A DNA stretch of 64,000 bases from Opitutaceae bacterium UBA2377. Lineage in GTDB: Bacteria > Verrucomicrobiota > Verrucomicrobiia > Opitutales > Opitutaceae. Every line of letters starts with the position of its first letter. Position 1 is the stretch's first letter. Positions 35,560 through 43,276 of this stretch are shown piece by piece. The stretch spans positions 94,732 through 158,731 of the forward strand of contig DDSZ01000032.1 in NCBI GenBank assembly GCA_002344205.1, read 5' to 3'. The notes below the pieces were generated by a model that was not told where the DNA came from, did not search any database, and worked only from the letters and a program-made list of their open reading frames with translations. The position numbers and the translations under genes were made by a program.

Positions 35560-35985
35560 ATGTCCTCCCTCGTCCGCAACCTGCTCGCCCTGCTGGCCGG
35601 AGCCCTGACGGCCATCGCCTGCATCGGGCTCATCCAGGTGCTGGCGCACCTCGCCTATCCGCCGCCGCCCGGGCTGGACCTGCAAGATCCCGCCGTGCGT
35701 GCGACCATCATGATGTCGGCCCCGGCCGGCGCGCTGCTTCTGGTGCTACTTTCGTATGTCACCGGCACCTTTGCCGGCGCATGGATTGCCGCGCGGCTGT
35801 CGGCGGATGCGGCTGCGCGCCAGGGCTACATGATCGGCGGCATGATGCTGATTTCCGGTTTCATGAACCTGACCGCCATCCCGCACCCGCCCTGGTTCTG
35901 GGCGGCGAGCATCACGGGCTTCGTGGTGGCTGCCTACCTCGGTGCCCGGCAGGGCGCCAAACGCCCGCCGGCCTCTCCCGCCTGA
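35560..35985 (+). CDS. Small four-TM membrane protein
   Basis: A 141-residue protein with four hydrophobic segments (about residues 7-28, 49-70, 88-105 and 110-128) joined by short loops. I recognise no named family. The C-terminus is basic and proline-rich. It lies between the repeat element and the ECF sigma gene, whose promoter starts 22 bases after its stop. Confidence 0.65.
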   Translation: MSSLVRNLLALLAGALTAIACIGLIQVLAHLAYPPPPGLDLQDPAVRATIMMSAPAGALLLVLLSYVTGTFAGAWIAARLSADAAARQGYMIGGMMLISGFMNLTAIPHPPWFWAASITGFVVAAYLGARQGAKRPPASPA

Positions 35986-36007
35986 ATCCGGGTTCCCGGC
36001 GAAACTT

Positions 36008-36037
36008 TCTTTAGTGTGTTTTGGGGCCGGCGGCGTC
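36008..36037 (+). promoter_or_regulatory. Candidate ECF promoter of the sigma factor gene
   Basis: TCTTTAGTGTGTTT (36008-36021), nine variable bases, then CGGCGTC (36031-36037). The same two blocks at the same spacing occur ahead of the TonB receptor gene at 37711-37740. A CGTC -10 with a spacer of 16 bases from AGTGT fits ECF-type promoters. It implies autoregulation and forces the sigma start downstream of about 36044. Confidence 0.65.
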
Positions 36038-36082
36038 ATAGAGGCGGCACCGGCCATTTCCCTTGGCTGGTATCCTTCCGCC

Positions 36083-36619
36083 TTGCCTCCCGCCGATCCG
36101 GAATCCACCCGCTGGTTTGATGAACACGTGCAGCCGCACGTGCCCATGCTGCGTGCGTGGCTGCAGAGCCGGTTCGGCCCGGGTTGCGAGGTGGATGACA
36201 TTCTCCAGGAAGCCTTTCTGCGGGTGCTCCGGGCGCACGCGGAACAGGACCTCCAGTCGCCCAAAGCCTTTCTCTATGCCGTGGCGCGCAACCTCGCCCT
36301 TGATCAGGTGCGTCGCGGTCGCGTGACCGGTCCGGGCGGCTTAGTGCCTTTGGACTCCCTCGACGTCATGGAGGATGTCGCCGGCATCCCTGAGACGGTC
36401 GCGCGCAACCAGGAACTCGAATTTCTCACCCAAGCCATCCAATCCCTGCCCGACCGCTGCCGGCAGATCTTCACCCTCCGCAAAATCTACAACCTTTCCC
36501 AAACCGAAATTGCCGCCCGGCTGGGCGTCACCGAACACACCGTGTCCGCCCAGCTTACCATCGGCGTGCACAAATGCACCGAGTTCTTCGCCCGGCACCG
36601 GCGCGAAGCCCGGGCCTGA
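36083..36619 (+). CDS. ECF RNA polymerase sigma factor (FecI-like)
   Basis: About 178 residues with sigma region 2 (CEVDDILQEAFLRVLRAHAE, FLYAVARNLALDQVRRG) and region 4 (LPDRCRQIFTLRKIYNLSQTEIAARLGVTEHTVSAQL, quoted in part) in FecI-like form. It directs polymerase to iron- or nutrient-receptor promoters in systems with a FecR partner, which follows here. The start is taken as the TTG at 36083 because no ATG lies between the probable promoter and the conserved sequence; an ATG at 35942 would be upstream of that promoter and adds unrelated sequence. Confidence 0.88.
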   Translation: MPPADPESTRWFDEHVQPHVPMLRAWLQSRFGPGCEVDDILQEAFLRVLRAHAEQDLQSPKAFLYAVARNLALDQVRRGRVTGPGGLVPLDSLDVMEDVAGIPETVARNQELEFLTQAIQSLPDRCRQIFTLRKIYNLSQTEIAARLGVTEHTVSAQLTIGVHKCTEFFARHRREARA

Positions 36620-36624
36620 ACCCC

Positions 36625-37686
36625 ATGTCTGCCACCCCCCCTCCAATCCCATCCGACGAACAGCGCCGCCTCGAACTCGCGGCCGCGGAGTGGCTCGTGA
36701 AAAAGGACCGTGGTTTCACCCCGGCGGAGCAGGACGAGTATTTCCAATGGCTGGCCGCCGATCCCCGGCACGGCGAGTGGCTGGCCCGTCACCGGGCCAC
36801 CTGGCAGGAACTCAACGCCCTTGCCCAATGGCGGCCCGAGCACAGTGCGGAGCCCAACCCCGATCTGCTGGCGCCGACGAAATTCAACCGCCATCGCGCC
36901 CGGGTCGTCTGGTTCTGGTCGGGTGCGCTCGCCGCTGCCGCCGGACTGGCCTTGGTCTTCACCGTGTGGAACCAACCGGAGCAGGCCGTCCCGCTCGCGC
37001 CCGGGCCGGTGCAACTTGCCGCGCAGGCCTATGAGCGCCGGGTGCTGGAGGACGGCTCGGTGATCGAGCTCAACCGCGGCACCCGGGTGGCCGTGGACTA
37101 CACCGCGGCCGAGCGGCGGGTGCGGCTGTTGCAGGGCGAGGCACTCTTCACCGTGGCGAAAAACGCCGCGCGTCCCTTCATCGTGCAGGCGGCCGGCGTG
37201 GATGTGCGCGCCATCGGCACCGCGTTCAATGTCCGGCTCGGGGCCGAAGATGTCGCCGTGCTCGTCACCTCCGGCCGGGTGCAGGTCGCTCCGCCCCCGG
37301 TCGGGGCCTCCTCCCTGACCGCCACCGCGGCGGCTGCAGCCATTCCCGTCCTGGAAGCCGGCGATTCCGTGGTCGTGCCGCTCACATCAACAAACGCGAA
37401 TGCGCTGCAGGTTACTCGGGTGACCGAGGACGAGGTGGCACGCCAGCTCGCTTGGCAGCCCAAACTGCTCGATTTCCAATCCACGCCGCTGGCGGAGGTC
37501 GTCGCGGAGTTCAACCGTCACGGCGGGCCGCGGCTGATCATTGCCGATCCCGCGCCCGAGTCGCTGCCCATCGTTCTTTCGTTCCGCTCCGACAACGTCG
37601 AAGGCTTTGTGCGGCTGCTCGAAATGACGGCGGACGTGCGCGCGGAGCGCCGGGGCGAGGCCATCGTGTTGCGCCGCGCGCCTTGA
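36625..37686 (+). CDS. FecR-family anti-sigma/sigma regulator
   Basis: A 353-residue protein. Residues about 10-65 are the cytoplasmic DUF4880-like sigma-binding part (AAEWLVKKDRGFTPAEQDEYF, WLARHRATWQEL). A TM helix lies near 95-115. The periplasmic FecR domain follows (RRVLEDGSVIELNRGTRVAV, GEALFTVAKNAARPFIVQA) and then an STN-like C-terminal part (LDFQSTPLAEVVAEFNRHG). It passes a signal from the outer-membrane receptor to the sigma factor encoded 5 bases upstream. Confidence 0.92.
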   Translation: MSATPPPIPSDEQRRLELAAAEWLVKKDRGFTPAEQDEYFQWLAADPRHGEWLARHRATWQELNALAQWRPEHSAEPNPDLLAPTKFNRHRARVVWFWSGALAAAAGLALVFTVWNQPEQAVPLAPGPVQLAAQAYERRVLEDGSVIELNRGTRVAVDYTAAERRVRLLQGEALFTVAKNAARPFIVQAAGVDVRAIGTAFNVRLGAEDVAVLVTSGRVQVAPPPVGASSLTATAAAAAIPVLEAGDSVVVPLTSTNANALQVTRVTEDEVARQLAWQPKLLDFQSTPLAEVVAEFNRHGGPRLIIADPAPESLPIVLSFRSDNVEGFVRLLEMTADVRAERRGEAIVLRRAP

Positions 37687-37710
37687 GCCGCGGAAAAATT
37701 TACGTGATTG

Positions 37711-37740
37711 TCTTTAGTGTGTTTCTGCCGGAGCGGCGTC
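37711..37740 (+). promoter_or_regulatory. Candidate ECF promoter of the STN-type TonB receptor gene
   Basis: TCTTTAGTGTGTTT (37711-37724), nine bases, CGGCGTC (37734-37740): the 14-base and 7-base blocks are identical to those ahead of the sigma gene, while the nine between differ. The receptor ATG is 22 bases after the CGTC. This supports receptor transcription by the neighbouring sigma factor. Confidence 0.68.
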
Positions 37741-37762
37741 TTGGAGGGAATCCAAGCACCCA

Positions 37763-40700
37763 ATGACCAAATCACACCCGACCCTGCCGCGACTTCTGTC
37801 GCGTTTGTCCGCGTTGCTCAGCCTCTGTTGCCTGGCCTGGCTGGCCGTGTTGCCGCTGGCGGCGGCGGAAGCCACCAAGATTTTTGACGTGCCGGCGGGC
37901 GAAGCGGTCGAGACGCTGCGGTTGGCCGCGCAACAGGCCGGCAAGGAGATCATGTTCCCGGCCGAGACCGTGCGCGGCGTGCAGACCGCGGCGGTGAAGG
38001 GTGAGTTCGCCCCGCTGGCGGCCTTCAACCGGATGCTGGCCGACACGCCGCTGATGGTGGTGCAGGATGAGAAGACCGGCGCCTACGCCGTGAGCCGGGT
38101 TTCCGACCCAAACGGCCCAAGGGCGGTCGCGACGGAGCGCGCCCGCCCGGAGAGTAAGAGCGTGGTCGAGGACGGGGTGGTCAAGATGGATGCCTTCGAG
38201 GTCTTCGGCTCGAAGTCGATCAACGCCGACAAGCCCCGCACGCGCGACGACGTGCAACCCTACGTCGTCTTCGGTCGCGAGCAGATCCAAAACTCGCCGG
38301 CGCTTAATCTGGAGGATTTCTTCCGTGCGCGCCTGCCGATGAACCAGGCCAACCCCGGCACCCAGGCGGCCAACGGTATTGCCGCCGTTAGCAGCGTCGA
38401 CCTGCGTGGGCTCGGCAGCAATCAGACCTTGATCCTCCTCGATGGCCGTCGTTTGGCTGCGCGCGGGAGCTCGTCTGGCCTCACCAGCCAGGCGGACCTC
38501 AATGGCATTCCGCTGAGCATGATCGAGCGCATCGAGATCCTGCCCGCCACCGCGTCCGGCATTTACGGCGGCAGCGCGACGGGCGGTGTGATCAATATCA
38601 TCACGCGCAAGGATTTCTCGGGCGTCGAGGTGGCGGCGACTTACGGCAATACCTTCGACACCGACGTGGCCAACCGGCGGCTCGACGTGAACGGCAGCTT
38701 CAATCTCGAAGGCGGCAAGACCATGCTCACCTTCAATTACAGTTACTCCGACGCCAACGAGCTTTTGGTCCAGGATCGAGATTTTCCGGCCCGCTCACGC
38801 GCGTTGATCTTGGCCAACAATCCCGCGGGCGTCCTCGCCGCCACCACGCCGCCGCTTGGTTATCTGCCCAACATTCGCAGCCAGAACGGGGCGAATCTCG
38901 TGCTGAAGAATGGCACGCCGCTGAATTCGCCCATCACGCACATTCCGGTGGGCTACGCCGGCCCTGCGAGTGATGGCGGTGCCGCGCTCGTGGCCAACGC
39001 GGGACGCTACGACCTCGGTTTTCCGGTAGCATATCGAGGCTTATTAAACTCCTTTCAGTCCACTCCGGTGGTGGAGTCCTTTGGGTTCGGTTTGCGCCGC
39101 CGCTTCGGTGATCGTGTGGAAGCTTATCTCGACGCCTCCCGTTTTACGAATGATTCGAAAAGCGTCACGAACTTCAACCCGGTGAGCACCACCATCGCGG
39201 CGAATGCCCCCAATAATCCCTTCACATCCGCCATCAACGTCAGTTACCCGAACCTCGCGTCGCCAGTCTATTCGTTATTCTCCAGCCTGAGCGAGCGCTT
39301 GACAGGCGGCGTCATGGTGCGCCTGCCCGCCGAGTGGACGGCTGGCTTGGACTATGTGTATTCCACCTCGGAGTCCCGCAATTTTAGTATGTCCAACCAA
39401 CTGGGTGACCCGGACGGCACCGGGCCGGGCATTTCCTATGCGACGGCGCTGTCGAACGGCACGCTCAATGTCCTGCGCGATCTCTATGCCAACCCGCTGA
39501 ACCTAACGCCCTATTACATGCCAGATCCAATTAGCCGCATGACGGTCAAACTCGTCGCGGACGAATGGACGCTGCGTGGTTCCGGCCCGCTCGTGCATTT
39601 GCCAGCCGGACCGATCACGCTTTCGACCAGCGTGCAGCACCGCACCGAGGAGATCCCGGGTTTTGTCCAAAGGGTAAGCTCCGCGACTGATCCAGCCGGG
39701 ACCTACCGTTACAACGCGCCGGTGGACTCGCAGGCCCAAGCCTACTACGCCGAACTGCGAATCCCGGTGTTCAACGCGGATTCCGGCGTGCCGTTCGTAA
39801 AAGGCTTGGAGCTACAAGCGTCGGTTCGCCGCGACGACTTTACACTCAATACCCGGGCAACCACCACGCTCCTTAATCTCGCGGGTCCAGATGGTCCGAT
39901 TCCGACCGGCATCGCCTACGTCGAACGCGATTACACGGCGACGAAGATGACGGTGGGCTTCAAATACACGGTGACCGACGATCTCGCCCTGCGGGCGAGC
40001 TATGGCACCGGCTTCCTCCCGCCGTCGCTCAACCAGCTCTCCCAAGGTCTACCTTCGACTTTCACCCCCGGGCCGGGCCTGCTCGACTACAAGCGCGGCA
40101 ATCAGCCCGTCGGCGTGTCTTTCACCACGCTCGGCGGCGGCTCGCCGGACTTGAGGCCGGAAGAGTCGGAGAGCACTTCGGCGGGCTTGGTGTTTACCCC
40201 TCGTATCCTGCCGGGCCTCCGCCTTTCGCTGGACTATACCCGCATCGTGAAGACGGACGAGATTGGCAGCCTCGGCATTGTCAACTTGTATGAGCTTGAG
40301 CTGTTTTTCCCCGAGCGGATTACGCGCGCGCCGCTGACCCCAGCGGACCAAGCGCTCGGTTACACCGGCGGCGTCATCACGTTCGTGAACCAGAGCAGCT
40401 TGAATCTCGCGGGGAAACGACTCACCGCCTGGGATCTGCAAGCAGACTACTCGTGGAAGACTCCGAGCTGGGGTGATTTCCAGTTCTACTCGGTGGCGAC
40501 CTACCAGCCGCAATTACAGCGTAAGCCCGTGCCCAACGCGCCGTGGATCGACATGGTGGGCTTCGCTTTCAGTCCCGTGAAGTGGAAAGGCAATGTGGGA
40601 CTCAACTGGAACCGTGGTCCTTGGTCCGCGGGATGGAATGCGCAATACTATCACTCGCATCGCCCCTACTTCAATAACACCACGCCGGCATCAGCGGCGA

Positions 40701-40963
40701 CCACCGTGCTCAACCAAGGCTCCGATACGATCCCGAGCCAGATGTATCATGACTTGAGTGTTTCCTACCGCTGGGGCGCCCAGCCCACCGGCTGGGCCCG
40801 ATTCCTCGCGCAAAGCCAGCTCACCGTCACCGTGCAGAACGTCTTCGACACCAGCCCGCCCATCATGGCGGCCATCGACCCGTTCTTCGGCACGAGCTCG
40901 TTCAGCAATCATGGCGACCCGCGCCTGCGCCGCTACACCCTCAGCGTGCGGAAGCAGTTCTAA
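37763..40963 (+). CDS. TonB-dependent transducer with STN domain
   Basis: A 1066-residue outer-membrane receptor. A signal peptide (about residues 1-33) is followed by the STN signalling domain (KIFDVPAGEAVETLRLAAQQ through TPLMVVQDEKTGAYAVS). The plug (VVFGREQIQNSPALNLEDFF, GLGSNQTLILLDGRRLA, GIYGGSATGGVINIIT) and a barrel ending VRKQF complete it. The STN domain contacts FecR, so ligand binding would activate the sigma factor. The substrate is unknown; no siderophore gene is nearby, and the module could serve iron, another metal complex or a glycan. Confidence 0.92.
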   Translation: MTKSHPTLPRLLSRLSALLSLCCLAWLAVLPLAAAEATKIFDVPAGEAVETLRLAAQQAGKEIMFPAETVRGVQTAAVKGEFAPLAAFNRMLADTPLMVVQDEKTGAYAVSRVSDPNGPRAVATERARPESKSVVEDGVVKMDAFEVFGSKSINADKPRTRDDVQPYVVFGREQIQNSPALNLEDFFRARLPMNQANPGTQAANGIAAVSSVDLRGLGSNQTLILLDGRRLAARGSSSGLTSQADLNGIPLSMIERIEILPATASGIYGGSATGGVINIITRKDFSGVEVAATYGNTFDTDVANRRLDVNGSFNLEGGKTMLTFNYSYSDANELLVQDRDFPARSRALILANNPAGVLAATTPPLGYLPNIRSQNGANLVLKNGTPLNSPITHIPVGYAGPASDGGAALVANAGRYDLGFPVAYRGLLNSFQSTPVVESFGFGLRRRFGDRVEAYLDASRFTNDSKSVTNFNPVSTTIAANAPNNPFTSAINVSYPNLASPVYSLFSSLSERLTGGVMVRLPAEWTAGLDYVYSTSESRNFSMSNQLGDPDGTGPGISYATALSNGTLNVLRDLYANPLNLTPYYMPDPISRMTVKLVADEWTLRGSGPLVHLPAGPITLSTSVQHRTEEIPGFVQRVSSATDPAGTYRYNAPVDSQAQAYYAELRIPVFNADSGVPFVKGLELQASVRRDDFTLNTRATTTLLNLAGPDGPIPTGIAYVERDYTATKMTVGFKYTVTDDLALRASYGTGFLPPSLNQLSQGLPSTFTPGPGLLDYKRGNQPVGVSFTTLGGGSPDLRPEESESTSAGLVFTPRILPGLRLSLDYTRIVKTDEIGSLGIVNLYELELFFPERITRAPLTPADQALGYTGGVITFVNQSSLNLAGKRLTAWDLQADYSWKTPSWGDFQFYSVATYQPQLQRKPVPNAPWIDMVGFAFSPVKWKGNVGLNWNRGPWSAGWNAQYYHSHRPYFNNTTPASAATTVLNQGSDTIPSQMYHDLSVSYRWGAQPTGWARFLAQSQLTVTVQNVFDTSPPIMAAIDPFFGTSSFSNHGDPRLRRYTLSVRKQF

Positions 40964-40994
40964 ATATCGACCGACCGCAGTCACTGCGAGTCCG

Positions 40995-42182
40995 ATGCGT
41001 TCGCCCCTTTGTTGTGTGAGACGCTTGTTCGTCGCCGCCGTGCTCATCTTGAGCACGGCGGCCTCGGCAGCGGAACCGTCCGCCGAAGCGGTTTGGGCGG
41101 AGCTGCAACCTTTGCTGAAGTATGAGCTACCCGACGCTTACAGCTCTTGGACCAGGCGGCAGCGGCTGGAGTGGGGCGAGCGGCGCCTGCTGCGGCTGCG
41201 CGAACAAGGCGAAGCATTCCTCGCAGCGCATCCCACGGATCCGCGGCGCTGGAGTGTGGCGTGGGCGATGATCAACCAGTCCCCGGCCTTCTTCACTTCC
41301 TACGGTGCGAATATCGAAAGCGACTTCAATGATGCGGTGAGGGACAGCGCCGCCGCGACCGCGTGGAAGGCGAGGCTCGCCGCGCTTGAGCGTGAACTGC
41401 GTGCGGCCCCGGATTTGCCCACCGATGTCCGCGAAGCGCTGGATGTGCGGGACGTTCAAAAGGCAAACGCACCCCTTTTCGCGGCCGCCTCGAAGAATGA
41501 AACCGTTGATTGGGATGGCGCGATCCAGCGGGTGCTCGATTTGGTGGCGAAATATCCTGAGAGCGAGGCGACCTTCGGAGCCGTGCGAGGGCTCATGTAT
41601 TCCTACGAGATGGCGCACGTCCCCGCGGATTCGCTTGGGCAGTGGCGGAGGTTTGCCGCGAGCCCGCACGCGAAAGTCGCGGAATCTGCCCGGGAAAAGG
41701 TCACCGCGCTCTCCGCGATCAGCGGGACGGTCGAACTCGCCTTCACCGCGCTGGACGGTCGTGAAGTTGCTACGCAGAAACTCCGCGGCAAGGTGGTGCT
41801 GATCAATTTCTGGGCGACGTGGTGCGGCCCGTGCATGGCCGAGAAGCCGAATGTGAAGCGGGTTTACTCCGCGTATCACGAACGCGGTTTCGAGATCATC
41901 GGCGTGTCCTGCGACATCGCGCCGGAGAACGCCTCGAGGGGGTCGGCGCGCATCGCGCGCACGGCATCGCAGGTCCTGGAATTCTGCCGCGAGAATGAGA
42001 TGCCTTGGCCGCAGCATTACGAGGGCCGCCGGCACAACGACGGCGGCAACACGCTTGCCGCCCGCTTCGCCGTGACGGGGATCCCCGCGAACTTCCTCCT
42101 CGATCAGTCCGGTCGCGTCGTGGCGATGAACCTCCGCGGCGACCGGCTCGAGGCCGAGGTGAAGCGGCTGTTGGGTCTTTAG
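40995..42182 (+). CDS. TlpA-like thioredoxin-domain protein, exported
   Basis: A 395-residue protein with a signal peptide (ending AASAAE) and a long helical N-terminal region (about residues 30-235). A C-terminal TlpA/ResA-type thioredoxin domain follows, with the dithiol site WATWCGPC (Cys277, Cys280) and GIPANFLLDQSG at the cis-Pro. It is a periplasmic thiol reductase or maturation factor. It starts 31 bases after the STN receptor and may be co-expressed. The ATG at 40995 is chosen for its signal peptide. Confidence 0.87.
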   Translation: MRSPLCCVRRLFVAAVLILSTAASAAEPSAEAVWAELQPLLKYELPDAYSSWTRRQRLEWGERRLLRLREQGEAFLAAHPTDPRRWSVAWAMINQSPAFFTSYGANIESDFNDAVRDSAAATAWKARLAALERELRAAPDLPTDVREALDVRDVQKANAPLFAAASKNETVDWDGAIQRVLDLVAKYPESEATFGAVRGLMYSYEMAHVPADSLGQWRRFAASPHAKVAESAREKVTALSAISGTVELAFTALDGREVATQKLRGKVVLINFWATWCGPCMAEKPNVKRVYSAYHERGFEIIGVSCDIAPENASRGSARIARTASQVLEFCRENEMPWPQHYEGRRHNDGGNTLAARFAVTGIPANFLLDQSGRVVAMNLRGDRLEAEVKRLLGL

Positions 42183-42243
42183 CCGTGTGTTGTGCGGCGG
42201 ACCGGGGCATCGGCTCCGGTCCGCCAGGCTTCTCTTCCTACCC

Positions 42244-42513
42244 ATGGTTTCCTTCCGCGAATCCCCCGCCGCCCTGCCGCCGACGATGAGCTGGAGAGAT
42301 TATTGCGCGCTGCCAGAGGTGGCGGCGCCGGCTTTGGCCGGCCTGTCGCCGGCGGAGCGGGTGGTGGCGATGCAGGTGGCGCAGGGGTTGAGCAACCGGG
42401 AGATCGCCGCGACGCTGGGTAAATCCGAGTTCACGGTGAAACACCAGGTGAGCGCCATCCTGAAAAAACTCGGCGTCCCCACCCGCGGCCGGCTTATAGC
42501 CTTGCTACGTTAG
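42244..42513 (+). CDS. Small LuxR-type HTH protein
   Basis: An 89-residue protein whose second half is a LuxR/NarL helix-turn-helix (LSPAERVVAMQVAQGLSNREIA, TLGKSEFTVKHQVSAIL). There is no receiver or ligand domain. It may bind DNA as a stand-alone regulator. Its 3' end overlaps the convergent PIN-toxin gene by 9 bases. An ATG at 42187 is an alternative start, adding residues without similarity. Confidence 0.8.
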   Translation: MVSFRESPAALPPTMSWRDYCALPEVAAPALAGLSPAERVVAMQVAQGLSNREIAATLGKSEFTVKHQVSAILKKLGVPTRGRLIALLR

Positions 42514-42945
42514 GTTGGGTCCGACCACCAAGCCCGCCGTCTTGGCCAGTTTCCGCTGATTGTCATCAAAACTGAGAAATCTCTTGGGCGCAGCGAGCTG
42601 CGCGTGAGCCACATGCAGGATGTCGAAAGCCCGATGCCCTCCCTGGACCGTATGCCGGCTGGAGATTTCCGAGGCTTCGGCCAGAATATCTTCGAGCGGG
42701 ATCCGGCTGTATTGCCAGCGGCCGGCCTGCCGATCCTCCGCGAAGGCCTCAAGGCGCCGGGCCGCCTCGCCGGCCGTGAGCAGTCCGCGGAATTCCGCAA
42801 AACGCAGGGCGTTGCCAAATTCGTATTCGTTCAGCCCAGACAACAGCAAGGGTTCGGCCGCCGCGGTCAAATACGCCACGGCTGCCGCCGTGTGGGCGTC
42901 CTTGCGGTAGAGGGAGAACAGAAAGCTGGTGTCGGCGCACAGCAT
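42505..42945 (-). CDS. PIN-domain toxin (VapC-like)
   Basis: A 146-residue PIN nuclease. Acidic residues of the active site are visible: Asp5 in LCADTSFLFSLY, Glu in LNEYEFGNALRF, and Asp in AFDILHVAHA and LSFDDNQRKLA. VapC toxins cleave RNA, often initiator tRNA or rRNA. Its gene follows the Phd-type antitoxin gene by 6 bases. The 3' end overlaps the convergent LuxR-type gene. Confidence 0.87.
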   Translation of the reverse strand: MLCADTSFLFSLYRKDAHTAAAVAYLTAAAEPLLLSGLNEYEFGNALRFAEFRGLLTAGEAARRLEAFAEDRQAGRWQYSRIPLEDILAEASEISSRHTVQGGHRAFDILHVAHAQLAAPKRFLSFDDNQRKLAKTAGLVVGPNLT

Positions 42946-42951
42946 GACAGG

Positions 42952-43197
42952 CTACCAGTTGCCTTGGGCCTCCTTGAGCAAGCGCTCGCTTTGCCTGGAC
43001 GAAAGGGACTTGTCGCGGCTGGTAACCCGCAGGGCGGAGCTGCGTGACCAATCCACCCTCCGGGAAGTCTCGCCGGGGGGAATCACCTTGGCCACGACCT
43101 TGCCGCGGCGGGTTACCTGAATCTCTTGACCGGCGGCGACCCACTTGAGCACCCGGGCATAATTGTTGCGCAGCTCTCGGACCGTGGTCGTCTTCAT
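42952..43197 (-). CDS. Phd/YefM-family antitoxin
   Basis: An 81-residue protein with the Phd fold signature TTTVRELRNNYARVLKWVAAGQ (quoted as parts TVRELRNNY and GQEIQVTRRGKVVAKVIP). The C-terminus, after residue 50, would be the flexible toxin-wrapping region. The start at 43197 is preferred over 43218 because the longer form would read through the operator palindrome. It normally neutralises the PIN toxin and represses its own promoter. Confidence 0.85.
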   Translation of the reverse strand: MKTTTVRELRNNYARVLKWVAAGQEIQVTRRGKVVAKVIPPGETSRRVDWSRSSALRVTSRDKSLSSRQSERLLKEAQGNW

Positions 43198-43219
43198 TGT
43201 GCTACAGATATGTAGCACA
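43198..43219. promoter_or_regulatory. Toxin-antitoxin operator palindrome
   Basis: TGTGCTACA (43198-43206), a GATA centre and TGTAGCACA (43211-43219) form a perfect 9-bp inverted repeat directly adjoining the antitoxin start. Position and symmetry fit an autoregulatory site for the Phd-type antitoxin. Confidence 0.7.
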
Positions 43220-43276
43220 TACTGGTTCGGCGCAAGCGGAATTCACCCTGCGACAGCCGCTTTGCCGCCAAGGTTC

